Shown here: one piece after another, positions 15,636 to 25,000 of the stretch
Position numbering within the stretch: the first letter of the stretch is position 1
How the letters are laid out: every line of letters starts with the position of its first letter
Assembly (NCBI RefSeq): GCF_003315615.1
Contig: NZ_PDCH01000003.1
Span: 124,001 to 188,000, forward strand
Direction of reading: 5' to 3'
Length of the DNA: 64,000 bases
Origin: Bifidobacterium xylocopae
Lineage (GTDB): Bacteria > Actinomycetota > Actinomycetes > Actinomycetales > Bifidobacteriaceae
Program-made: the position numbers and the translations under genes
The notes under the pieces: model-generated
Told to the model about the DNA's origin: nothing
The model's database searches: none
Seen by the model: only the letters and a program-made list of their open reading frames with translations

Positions 15636-16667
15636 GTGACGAAGGCGAAAGCGGAGCGCACGCGCCCAGAAGTGGTGACGGGCAAGAAGAATCCGCCGCG
15701 ACCGAAAATCGAATCGGCGGCGGACGTCCTTAGTCGAATCTTCGATGACGGTGATAGCTATTCGTCTGTGGGTGCAGAGATCGCGAATCTCTCATCCCGA
15801 TACGCGACCCTGCATAATGTCGTATTCCCCAAGCCAAGCAGGACCAGGCTGCTGGCTGTCGCCAATCAAAAAGGTGGGGTGGGCAAAACGACAACCGCCG
15901 TCAACCTAGCCTGCGCATTGGCTCATTACGGGGCACAGGTCCTGGTCATAGATATGGATCCTCAGGGGAATGCTTCAACGGCTCTCGGTGTCCAGCGGCA
16001 GCATGGGATGCCTACGACTTATGACGTGGTCGAAGGGCGTGTAAGCATCGAGAACGCCAAGCAAACCAGCCAGATCTTCGCAAGTCTCGATTTAGTCCCA
16101 GCCTCCATCGACCTTTCAGGTGCAGAGTTGGAGGTTGCGAACATGCCGAACCGCAATCTTTTGCTGCGTGCAGCGTTGAACGAATTCCTGGCCGACAGCA
16201 AGGTGCATTACGACTATGTGATTGTCGACTGTCCACCTAGTCTTGGTCTGCTGGTCCTCAACGCGATGTGCGCGGTGAATGAGGTACTGATACCCGTGCA
16301 GGCTGAGTACTACGCGCTGGAAGGCTTGCAGCAATTGTTGCATACCATCGAATTGGTGCAGCAGAATTATAACCCTGACCTGATTGTCTCCACTATGGTC
16401 ATCACTATGTTTGATAGGCGGACACTGCTCAGCCGGGAGGTCTACTCGGAGGTCAAGGCCCACTATCCCGATATCGTCCTACGTACAACGATACCGAGAT
16501 CGGTAAAAATTTCAGAAGCACCCAGCTTTGCTCAATCGGTCATTTCCTACGACCCTCGGGGGGCCGGGTCAGTGTCGTACGGGGAGGCGGCATTGGAGAT
16601 AGCCGAACGGTCCGAGCGTGTGCTGAACATGGTCAGTAAGAAACAGTCCAGCAGGGAGGGTGAGTGA
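15636..16667 (+). CDS. parA: Chromosome partitioning ATPase ParA (Soj)
   Basis: ParA is a Walker-type ATPase that binds DNA non-specifically and moves ParB-parS complexes to segregate origins. The deviant Walker A is KGGVGKTT at residues 79-86. The A' motif is VLVIDMDPQGNAS and Walker B is YDYVIVDCPPSLG. Its 343 aa include an N-terminal extension of about 70 residues, common in actinobacterial ParA. The GTG start follows AAGGAGG with good spacing. The stop overlaps the parB ATG by one base. Confidence 0.95.
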   Translation: MTKAKAERTRPEVVTGKKNPPRPKIESAADVLSRIFDDGDSYSSVGAEIANLSSRYATLHNVVFPKPSRTRLLAVANQKGGVGKTTTAVNLACALAHYGAQVLVIDMDPQGNASTALGVQRQHGMPTTYDVVEGRVSIENAKQTSQIFASLDLVPASIDLSGAELEVANMPNRNLLLRAALNEFLADSKVHYDYVIVDCPPSLGLLVLNAMCAVNEVLIPVQAEYYALEGLQQLLHTIELVQQNYNPDLIVSTMVITMFDRRTLLSREVYSEVKAHYPDIVLRTTIPRSVKISEAPSFAQSVISYDPRGAGSVSYGEAALEIAERSERVLNMVSKKQSSREGE

Positions 16668-18046
16668 TGGCGAAACGATCGAGGCTTGGTAAGGGGCTTG
16701 GCGCCTTGTTCCCTGCACTCCCCGGTGAGGTGGAAATAGAAGAGGGAGAGGTTAAGTCTGTGGATGCGGACGGCGTTGCCGGAGTAGATGGCGATGTGAA
16801 GGCGCCTGACTCTGCGCAGCATAAAGCAGAGAGCAAGACGCGTAGTGCAGCAAAGACGTCGGGTGGTTCATCCGGGTCAACCCGTGGAAAGTCCGCGGCC
16901 AAGGGTGGTTCCACAGGCCGGAAGGGGACCGGTTCACATGCGACGGGACACCCAAAGAAGACCGGCTCGGATGTTTCACATGAAACATCAGTGAAGAAGC
17001 AGCGGTCCGGACGCATGTCAGTACCGAAATTGAGTGCTCTCGAACATCCCAGTGACCTCTTCTTCGGCGGTGCCGATGACGGTGTTTCACGTGAAACACC
17101 ATCGACGCATGAGGCGCGAGGTCCCCGTGTGGCGGAAGGCAGTCAGACAGACGATTCCAATCAGTTGAAGCCGGTCGAGGGCGGCTATCTCGTTGCATTG
17201 CGCGTGGATGACATCCGTGCCAATGCCGAGCAGCCGCGACGGATCTTTGACGAGGACGAGTTGTTGGAACTCTCGCGGTCGATAGCGGAGGTCGGGCTCT
17301 TACAGCCGATTGTGGTGCGGGAGATCCATGCAGACAGTGGGAATACACCCGAACACATAGAGCACTATGAGATCATCATGGGTGAGCGACGCTGGCGCGC
17401 CAGCGGACTGGCTGGCATAGAGACCATACCGGCGATTGTCAAAACGACATCCGATGACGAAATGCTACGGGATGCCCTGTTGGAGAACCTTCATAGAGTG
17501 GCCTTGAATCCGCTTGAGGAGGCTGCGGCTTACCAGCAGATGATGAATGAGTTCGGCATGACCCAGGAGGAACTGGCCAAGTCGGTGTCGAAATCGAGGC
17601 CCCAGATTGCCAATATGCTGCGGCTTCTTAAGTTGCCGTTAGGGGTCCAAAAGAAGGTTGAGTCCGGCATGCTTTCAGCGGGTCATGCCCGAGCCTTGTT
17701 GACCTTGTCCACCGAAGCGGATATGGATACGCTGGCAGACCGAATCATTTCCGAGGGATTGTCTGTGCGGTCCACCGAGGAATTGGTGGCGCTGAAAACC
17801 AGCGCAGAACCAGCCAAGCGCAGGAAGCACAAGCCCTCGGTCTGGGCCGGGTCCCCCGTGCTGCATAATCTTGAGGATCGGTTTGAGACCAAGGTGGATA
17901 TCAAGGGCAGTGAGAAGCGTGGCAGGATTGAAATTACCTTCTCTTCGCCTGACGACATGAACCGTATCCTTGACTTGTTGTTGGAGAACGCGAAACCATC
18001 ATCCACAAGCGGACAGCACGTTGCTTCGACGAATGGCTGGGTCTGA
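16667..18046 (+). CDS. parB: Chromosome partitioning protein ParB (Spo0J)
   Basis: ParB is a CTP-dependent clamp that loads at parS and spreads along DNA. The arginine patch GERRWRAS lies near residue 242, with the N-engagement motif EQPRR before it. The helix-turn-helix is around TQEELAKSVSKSRPQIANML. The C-terminal dimerisation domain begins near residue 395. The first about 165 residues are a Lys/Ser/Gly-rich linker, and two parS sites lie within that part of the gene (codons about 102 and 139). I chose the ATG at 16667, with GGGAGG seven bases before it; a GTG one codon earlier is possible. Confidence 0.95.
   Translation: MAKRSRLGKGLGALFPALPGEVEIEEGEVKSVDADGVAGVDGDVKAPDSAQHKAESKTRSAAKTSGGSSGSTRGKSAAKGGSTGRKGTGSHATGHPKKTGSDVSHETSVKKQRSGRMSVPKLSALEHPSDLFFGGADDGVSRETPSTHEARGPRVAEGSQTDDSNQLKPVEGGYLVALRVDDIRANAEQPRRIFDEDELLELSRSIAEVGLLQPIVVREIHADSGNTPEHIEHYEIIMGERRWRASGLAGIETIPAIVKTTSDDEMLRDALLENLHRVALNPLEEAAAYQQMMNEFGMTQEELAKSVSKSRPQIANMLRLLKLPLGVQKKVESGMLSAGHARALLTLSTEADMDTLADRIISEGLSVRSTEELVALKTSAEPAKRRKHKPSVWAGSPVLHNLEDRFETKVDIKGSEKRGRIEITFSSPDDMNRILDLLLENAKPSSTSGQHVASTNGWV
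16972..16987. promoter_or_regulatory. parS-like site 3, inside parB
   Basis: TGTTTCACATGAAACA is one base off the canonical parS. It lies in the low-complexity linker-coding part of parB. Confidence 0.75.
17083..17098. promoter_or_regulatory. parS site 4 (perfect), inside parB
   Basis: A perfect TGTTTCACGTGAAACA inside parB, 96 bases after the previous copy's end. It encodes the linker residues VSRET. Confidence 0.92.
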
Positions 18047-18093
18047 GTCCACAGCATTGACATACCCTGCGTAACCTTTCGCAAGGATTGAGA

Positions 18094-18130
18094 CAGGCCC
18101 CGTAAGCGGGATATTCGCTTGCGGGGCCTG
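18094..18130. terminator. Bidirectional terminator between parB and trxB
   Basis: CAGGCCCCGTAAGCG at 18094-18108 pairs with CGCTTGCGGGGCCTG at 18116-18130 around a 7-base loop, with one G-T pair in the stem. It sits between the converging parB and trxB genes. Confidence 0.8.
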
Positions 18131-18148
18131 CTGCTTGTGCTGTTTCAA

Positions 18149-19108
18149 TCAGTCGGTGGGATTGTCGGAGGAGGATTGCGAAGTCAGGTAGTCCTGTGCA
18201 TCCAGGGCCGCGCGGCAGCCCATGCCGGCGGCGGAGATGGCCTGACGGTATATCTTGTCCACCGCATCGCCGGCCGCAAAGACACCGGGCAGTGAGGTTC
18301 GTGTCGAATCGCCCTCCGCGACTATATAGCCCTCTTCGTCCAGGTCCAGGGCTCCATTCAAAAATGTGGTTTGTGGGGTGTGTCCGATGGCGATGAAGAC
18401 GCCGTTCGCCTCCAATGACCGCGTCTGCCCGGTCACCGTGTCTTGCAGATCCAGCGACTCGACTCCCTGGGGGCCGCCGTTGATTCGGGTGACCACCGAG
18501 TTGAGTATGAAGTTGATTTTCGAATTCGCCTTGGCTCTGTCGACCATGATCTTGGATGCCCGGAAACCATCGCGGCGGTGGATCAAAGTGACCGAGGAGC
18601 CAAAGCGGCTGAGGAAGTCTGCGTCACCCATGGCCGAATCGCCACCACCAACCACGACGATAGGCTTGTCTTTGAAGAAGAAGCCATCGCAGGTGGCACA
18701 GTAGGATACGCCCCGACCGCCGAACTCACGCTCTCCGGGCACCTCCAGCTTGCGGTAGTCGGAACCCGTGGTGATGACGACGGTCTTGGCCTGGTAGCTT
18801 TCGCCACCATCGGTGGTGACTGTCTTTATGGGGCCGGCCAGGTTCACCTGGGTCACGTCGTCGTATTTCACCTCTGCGCCGAAGCGCTCGGCCTGTTCGC
18901 GCATGCGGTCCATCAGGTCGGGGCCCATGACGCCCTCGGGGAATCCTGGGTAGTTCTCCACTTCGGTTGTGTTGACCAACTGCCCGCCGGGTGTGACGGC
19001 ACCGGCGATGACCAAAGGCCGGTAGCCGGCCCGGGCCAGATAGATGGCTGCAGTGTATCCCGCGGGCCCGGATCCGATGACGATTGCGTCTCGTGCTTGT
19101 TCGCTCAT
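18149..19108 (-). CDS. trxB: Thioredoxin-disulfide reductase
   Basis: TrxB is a cytoplasmic FAD/NADPH enzyme that reduces thioredoxin. The FAD-binding motif GSGPAGYTAA is at residues 12-21. The redox pair is CATC near residues 136-139. The NADPH motif is GGGDSAMGDADFL, and the closing FAD motif is GVFAAGDAVDKIYRQ. Its 319 aa are standard. No trxA follows. The trxB-near-parB position is conserved in actinobacteria, including mycobacteria. Confidence 0.95.
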   Translation of the reverse strand: MSEQARDAIVIGSGPAGYTAAIYLARAGYRPLVIAGAVTPGGQLVNTTEVENYPGFPEGVMGPDLMDRMREQAERFGAEVKYDDVTQVNLAGPIKTVTTDGGESYQAKTVVITTGSDYRKLEVPGEREFGGRGVSYCATCDGFFFKDKPIVVVGGGDSAMGDADFLSRFGSSVTLIHRRDGFRASKIMVDRAKANSKINFILNSVVTRINGGPQGVESLDLQDTVTGQTRSLEANGVFIAIGHTPQTTFLNGALDLDEEGYIVAEGDSTRTSLPGVFAAGDAVDKIYRQAISAAGMGCRAALDAQDYLTSQSSSDNPTD

Positions 19109-19233
19109 GTCTCATACTGTACCGAGCTGCTCTGACCGTTCGAGCCCGGGGCTGAATGGCTGGTGGACAATGCGTCCAGGCCGGGATCCTCCTGTCGGCG
19201 GTGCTGGGAGGACGGCCCGCTATCGTGGTTAGC

Positions 19234-19617
19234 ATGGACACTCAGACCATCATCATCGCCGTAGCCGTGGCCGTCGTCAATCTCGGCACGGCCGCCGTGG
19301 TGATGGCGGTCATGTGGAAACTGGGAAAGATCATGCATCATTCCCACCCGGACACGGATCAGACGAATTCGGAAGGCAGGAAAGACGACTCCTGGTATTC
19401 CTTCCACCTGTGGCTACCGAAGGAAGACCATCCTGCCGAATCGGACGAGTATCGGCAAGCGAAAGCCTGGACAGGGGCTTCTCGTGGCGACCAAGTGAAT
19501 GATCGGAAACCTGCTGGTGGATCAGGCCATCCGGAAGCCGGTGAAGCTTCCGGGGTAGCGGCGTCATGCCATAGCTCGCAAGTATCGGAGTCCACAGTCA
19601 GATCAGGGAGGGATTGA
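19234..19617 (+). CDS. Small single-pass membrane protein, unknown
   Basis: A 127-aa protein I do not recognise. It begins MDTQTIIIAVAVAVVNLGTA, a single hydrophobic segment of about 25 residues, followed by a hydrophilic tail rich in Ser, Asp, Gly and Lys. The frame extends upstream to 19156, but the transmembrane segment and the ATG at 19234 make the best start. No ribosome site is in range. TATCGT stands just 6 bases before the ATG, so translation may be leaderless, common in actinobacteria. It diverges from trxB and converges on ddl. Confidence 0.5.
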   Translation: MDTQTIIIAVAVAVVNLGTAAVVMAVMWKLGKIMHHSHPDTDQTNSEGRKDDSWYSFHLWLPKEDHPAESDEYRQAKAWTGASRGDQVNDRKPAGGSGHPEAGEASGVAASCHSSQVSESTVRSGRD

Positions 19618-19628
19618 ACGGGGTTATT

Positions 19629-20645
19629 TCAGCTCCGGTGCTTGTTGAGTACGGATTCCACCAAGGACGAGTAAAGGTCAGGAAGTTCGTATCCGGCTGC
19701 CAATGCAGACTGGGGCAACTGGGAAGTGGCCGTCATTCCCGGAGCCACGTTCGATTCCAGAAAGAGCGGACGGCCGTCCTCGTCGACAATGAAATCCGTG
19801 CGCGAGATATCGCGTAGGCCCAAAGCCCGGTGCGCCGTCAAAGCGGCCTCTTGGGCATCCGCGAGACACTGGGGCGACAGGCGGGCGGGCACGTAGAACT
19901 TAGTGGGCCCAGGAGTGGCCCTGGCCTCGTAGTTGTAAATGCCATCGGGTGTCCAGATCTCCAGGGGCGGCAGGGCGCGCAGGTCACCCCCGATCTCCAT
20001 GACCGAGACCGATATTTCGGTGCCTGACACGGCCTGCTCCACCAGGGCCACCGGCCCGTAGGCGAAGCAATCGACAAGGGCCTGGGGTAGTTGCTCGGGG
20101 CTCGTGACCATGGAGCAGCCTAAAGCGGAGCCCCCCTTGCTGGGTTTGATGAATAAGGGCAGGCCAATCGATTGGATCAGTAGGTCGACCATTCCGTGAG
20201 CGCCCAATTCGCGGAAGACCTCTTCGGGAAGGGTGACTGAGTGGGGGGTGGAAAGGCCGGACTGACGTACCACGTTCTTGGCTATGGGTTTGTTCCATGC
20301 CGTCCGTGAGGCCTTGGCCCGGGATCCTATGTAGGGCAGGCCGGCCATTTCCAGTACATCGCGGATTGAACCATCCTCGCCGTGTGCTCCGTGCAGGAGC
20401 GGCCAGACGAGACCCGGACGGGTGTCTGGATCCATCAGGTAGGTCAGGAGGTCCTGGTCCATGTCGTGGGTTCTGACCTCCCAACCGGCCTTCCTGAGGA
20501 AGCCTTGGACACGGTGTCCCGAGCTTAGGGAGACCTCGCGTTCGTGGCTAAGACCGCCGCAAATCACCAGGATGGGGCTGCTGTCTCGGTGGGTTGTTGC
20601 GTGGCGGCTATCCGCCGGGACGATTCGTGCATTATTGGTCGTCAT
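19629..20645 (-). CDS. ddl: D-alanine-D-alanine ligase family protein
   Basis: An ATP-grasp ligase that joins two D-alanines for peptidoglycan. The N-terminal motif is GGLSHEREVSLSSG, with HGAHGEDG in the substrate region. The ATP-grasp elements are LFIKPSKGGSALG and the metal-binding end FLESNVAPGMTATS. The 338 aa are typical. Ddl usually reads GxSxE(R/H)xVS, as here. The ATG overlaps the stop of the aminotransferase (ATGA), so the two are coupled. This could be a second, divergent ligase beside a housekeeping ddl elsewhere. Confidence 0.85.
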   Translation of the reverse strand: MTTNNARIVPADSRHATTHRDSSPILVICGGLSHEREVSLSSGHRVQGFLRKAGWEVRTHDMDQDLLTYLMDPDTRPGLVWPLLHGAHGEDGSIRDVLEMAGLPYIGSRAKASRTAWNKPIAKNVVRQSGLSTPHSVTLPEEVFRELGAHGMVDLLIQSIGLPLFIKPSKGGSALGCSMVTSPEQLPQALVDCFAYGPVALVEQAVSGTEISVSVMEIGGDLRALPPLEIWTPDGIYNYEARATPGPTKFYVPARLSPQCLADAQEAALTAHRALGLRDISRTDFIVDEDGRPLFLESNVAPGMTATSQLPQSALAAGYELPDLYSSLVESVLNKHRS

Positions 20646-21943
20646 CGCTGCTCCTCCTGCTGTGCGTCCATCCCTTCATCGGTGTCAAACAGGCTGACCG
20701 TATCCAGTTCACGGTCTATGACTCCTGCCAGCCGGCGTACACCCTCCCTGATTCGTTCAGGGGTGGGGTAGCAGAAGGACAGGCGCATATGGTCCGCACC
20801 CTGGCCGTCGTTGTAGAAGGCCGTACCTGAGACGTACGCCACCTTGGCTGTGATCGCGCGCGGGAGCATGGCCTTGGCATCAAGACCCTTGGGGATCTTG
20901 AGCCATGTGTAGAAGCCGCCTTTCGGCTTGTTCCACGAGCAGGTGGGCAGGTATTCGTGCAGGGCCGAATCCATGGCGTCGCGGCGCTCGCGGTACATGG
21001 ACCGGTAGTCCTCGATGCGGGCTTGCCAATCAAAGTGGTCCAGGTAGGTGGTGACGGTCATCTGACTCATGTTCGATGGGCACAGAATAGCCGATTCGTT
21101 CGCCAGCACCAGTTTCTGGCGAATACCAGGGGGCGCGACCATCCAAGCCACTCGCATGCCAGGGGCGATGATTTTGGAGAAGGAGGACAGGTAGACCACG
21201 TTCTGTGCATCCATCGAACGCAGGGCGGGATATGTCCGGCCGTCGAAGCCGAGCAGGCCGTATGGGTTGTCCTCCACGATCAGCACATGCAGACGGCGGG
21301 CGATTTCGAGGATGCGCGGCCGGCGCTCCACGCTCATCGTCACCCCGGCCGGGTTGTGGAAGTTGGGGACCGTGTAAAGCATTTTTACGTGCTTGCCGGC
21401 CCGACGTTGGGCCTGGACGGCCTCTTCGAATGCTTCTGGTATGAGTCCGTCGGCATCCATGGTTACGTTGACCACATCAACCTGGAAGGACTGGAAGACC
21501 CCCAGGGCACCGACATAGTTCGGGGCTTCGGCGAGAATCACATCACCCGGATCGCACATGATGCGGGTGATCAGGTCCAATCCGGACTGGGAGCCGTTGG
21601 TGATGACCACATCGTCCGGTTGCGCGTCGGTGATTCCCTCCAAGGCCATGATCGGCAGGACATCTTCGCGTAGGTGGGGGTCCCCTTGGGCCGATCCATA
21701 CTGCCAGGCCACTTCACCTTGTTCGCGCAGCATCCGGGCCAGTTGTTCGGACAGCTCGGCGAAAGGCATACGGCCCAGGTAGGGCATGCCTCCGGCGAGC
21801 GAGACGACCTCGGGACGGCTGGCCACTGCGAAGAGGGCGCGAATCTCCGATGCTCGCATGGATTCGGCCCGGTGGGCATAGGAATCGAACCAGGGGTCAT
21901 TGCTGATGACCGTGGGGGCGGTGTTGGGGTTGGCCGTCGTCAT
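20642..21943 (-). CDS. PLP-dependent aminotransferase, class I/II
   Basis: A 433-aa fold-type I pyridoxal-phosphate aminotransferase, closest by motif to the 2-aminoadipate or MocR-like branch (LysN, ARO8). PLP-binding Lys is in SSFSKIIAPGMRVAW near residue 256. The phosphate/Asp region reads VEDNPYGLLGFDG. The N-terminus SLAGGMPYLGRMPF resembles the usual SLxGGxPxxxxFP. It is translationally coupled to ddl downstream. A link to D-amino-acid or peptidoglycan supply is inference only. The substrate cannot be told. Confidence 0.85.
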   Translation of the reverse strand: MTTANPNTAPTVISNDPWFDSYAHRAESMRASEIRALFAVASRPEVVSLAGGMPYLGRMPFAELSEQLARMLREQGEVAWQYGSAQGDPHLREDVLPIMALEGITDAQPDDVVITNGSQSGLDLITRIMCDPGDVILAEAPNYVGALGVFQSFQVDVVNVTMDADGLIPEAFEEAVQAQRRAGKHVKMLYTVPNFHNPAGVTMSVERRPRILEIARRLHVLIVEDNPYGLLGFDGRTYPALRSMDAQNVVYLSSFSKIIAPGMRVAWMVAPPGIRQKLVLANESAILCPSNMSQMTVTTYLDHFDWQARIEDYRSMYRERRDAMDSALHEYLPTCSWNKPKGGFYTWLKIPKGLDAKAMLPRAITAKVAYVSGTAFYNDGQGADHMRLSFCYPTPERIREGVRRLAGVIDRELDTVSLFDTDEGMDAQQEEQR

Positions 21944-22079
21944 GGGGCCGCCTTTCGGGCTGGGGCGGATAATGCCTTGATTCGCACTGTACTCTGATTG
22001 GTCGGCCGGACGGATGTGTCGTGTCAGTGCTTACCGCCATTGCCGGGTCTGCGTGGCGGCTGCCGGATCGACGGGGATG

Positions 22080-25000
22080 TCAGAAGGCCTGGACCCCGTT
22101 GAAGTGGAGGGTGCCACCCTCCGGCAGGCCGTCCTGGGGCACCCAGATGATCAGGTCCTGGGTGGTGACCGGTTTCTTCAACATGACCTTGGTGACACCG
22201 GACGGGTCGAAGGAGAAGTCGGCCAGTGACCCACCAGCTGTAGGTGTGGAGCCGGTCGCGTTCGCGTAGACCTGGCCGTGTCCGCCCTGTTGGCGTATGG
22301 AGACCTCCAGGCGGGAGACCTCGTGCGGCGCGTCCAGGCGAACGTACCAGGCGTAGCCGCTCTGACCGGCCGGATGTGAGAGGAAGGTCTGGGTAGTGGT
22401 CGGATAGGCGGTGGTATTCGTCGGAATGTGGGGCTTGGGCACTGCCGAAGCTGACCTGGACCCATGCTGGACCTTCGAAGTCTTGTGGGGCTGTGTGGCG
22501 GATTTCCCTTCACTCTTAGCGCCGTTCTGGTCGGGCGAAGGGCGCTGACCGTCACTGGGGAAGGGCACGTTGGACATATCGGGCCAGGAGCCGTCATGGT
22601 CGGACTTGGCCCCGCGATGGCCGACCAAGTTGATGGAGGCCCAGACCAGACCGATGACCAGTAGGCAGGCCCCTAAAGCTATGACAACGGACTTGGTGGT
22701 GAACCGTCCGAGGAGCCTGGCATCGGCCACATCCTCTTCATTGTCCGTACCGTCTTCCTCGCCTTCGTCCATTACGTAGTCGTAGGCAAGACTCGGGACC
22801 ACGTTTCCGCCGCTCGGCGCGAAGCTGGGGGGCCGTTGCGGCGAGGGATGCGCACGTCGCCCGCCCGCCTTGGGGGACACCGGGCTGTCGGTCTCCTCCT
22901 GACCGTCGCCTGGCAGGTCAGCCGGGTCGGTCTCCAGGGGCCGGGACAGGTCGAGGTTGCCGGTATCCGCATCGCTATCGTAGGGGGCGAAATCCCATGA
23001 GGGCACGGTCCGTCCAGCAGCACTCCGTCCGTCGTTTTCGTCCGTCGAGGGGCTGTTGCCGGCCTGGGCGAACAAGTCGCTGTCCGCTTCCTCATCCATG
23101 GCCCGAGCCCTGCGGAGGGTGGTGACATCAACAGTCCGCGTGGGCCAGGTGGCTCGTTCGCTCTGGCTGACAGGTTCGCTGGAGGTGCGTCGGCGTTGGA
23201 GTCGGCGTTCGTCGAAAAGGGAAAAGAGGTCGGCATCGTCCTGGGAGGGGTCGAGCATCTCCACTTCACTGCGGTCGGGGAAGAGCAGCTGGTTGGTGCC
23301 CCACCTGGGTTCGGCCAGGGTCTTGCGAACGGGGGCCCCGGCGATGTAGAGCGAGTCGGGCAAGTCCAGTACGTCTTCTTCGCGCACGGGTTTGAGCTGT
23401 ACGGTCTCAATGGATGCCCGTCCGGCCCGGTCCGGCCAGATGATGTCCCGGTCGGTCAATTCCTCGGGGGGAGTCCATGGGCCCAGGAGGGCGGTCAGCT
23501 CGGCAAGGGTGACCAATGGGGTGGGTTCCTCTCCGTCCGGCGTATGCAGGTCCAGGCCGCGGGCGCAGATGATGCGGAACTCCTCGGGTGTCCCCTGGGG
23601 AAGGGCGGCCAGATCGAACGGCTCGCGCCGGTTGTCAACGGGCATGCTGCCGGTCAGAGTGGTGTACAGGACCGCGCTGAGCTGACGGACGGTCATGCCT
23701 TCGTCGCCGGTCGTTCCGGGGGTCTCACCGGCCTGCCAGGGCTCCAGCATGGTGAGTACGGGGGCATCCGCGACGGTGACCCCGGAGCCCGCCAGGCGGA
23801 TCAGACCAGGGGAGATGGTCAGCCGGTCCAGGCCGGCACTCCTGAGTGTGGCCAGGGCCTGGGCGCTCTCTCCGATGATCGTACGCATGGATTCGAAGCT
23901 GAGCGCATGGCCGTCCAAGGGGCCTTGCAAACGTTCCGCAAGGGAAATGCCGGGGTCCAGGCCGGTGACGATCAGAGCAATGCCGTCCCTGGCATGCAGC
24001 TGGTAGACCGGAGTGAACCGCCTGCCGGATGAGAGGGCCAGCGTGGAGGCAGCCGCGCTGGCCGCGCCAACGGCCTTGGCATCGGTGACGATGAACAGCT
24101 GGCAGGGGCGGTCGAGGACCTTGTCCTGAGCCCTCCAGACGCTGAGCCCTGGGGAGCGTCTGAGCTGGGCCTCGAGCTGATAGCGGTCGAGGAGGATGTC
24201 ATTTGTGGATGGCTTCATGATTCCTGGATTCTCGTGTACGCCATACTTGGAGGGGGTTGGGTTGGGACTGTGGGGCGCAGGGGTGGTGGCGCTAGGCACT
24301 TGGGCCGCGATGTGGCTACCGCTGACGGCGCTTGTGGGGATGGCGGCTGGTGTGGAACCGGATGGACCTGCTGAGTCTGCAGGTCCGGCGTGCGCCGCAT
24401 GCAGGCCGGCGTCGGGTGATTCCGTGGGGGCTGCCCCGGTATTACCGGTTAGGGCCGATGCCTTGCTACTGCCGAGGGAAGGGTGCATGCGCGATATCAT
24501 ATGCGCCGGCATCATGGGGACGATACGGACTGGTTGCTTCCAGGCTTGCGGGTTCATGGATCCGGCATCGGCCAGGGAGGCGTTCTCTATCTGTTCAAGC
24601 GCGCCTTCCATGTCGTCGGCGCCTGTCGGCTGTGAGTACGACCGGATGACGCGGCCCGGTTGTCCGGTCAGTGCGGCCTGAACCTGTACCGGATTGGCGG
24701 GCAAGTCGGAAGCAGCCAGTATCGAACCGGTTCGAGTCGACAGCCGCTTGAACCTGTCTTCCAGACCCAGCCGCCGGACCAGACCGTCCGTCAGTATCGT
24801 CAGTTCATTGGTGTGCAGGAGGGACAGGAGCAGGCAGTAGATCACCGTTACAAAGAGCGTGATGACGAGGCAGATCAGAACCGCCTGGAGCCAGCTCATA
24901 TGGCCTTGTCGGCCGTCCACCTCGGCGCCGACCATACGGGTGACCGGGTTCTTGGCCAACAGGGCCAGTCCCCCGGATATGACGGCGGCAAGCAGCGACC

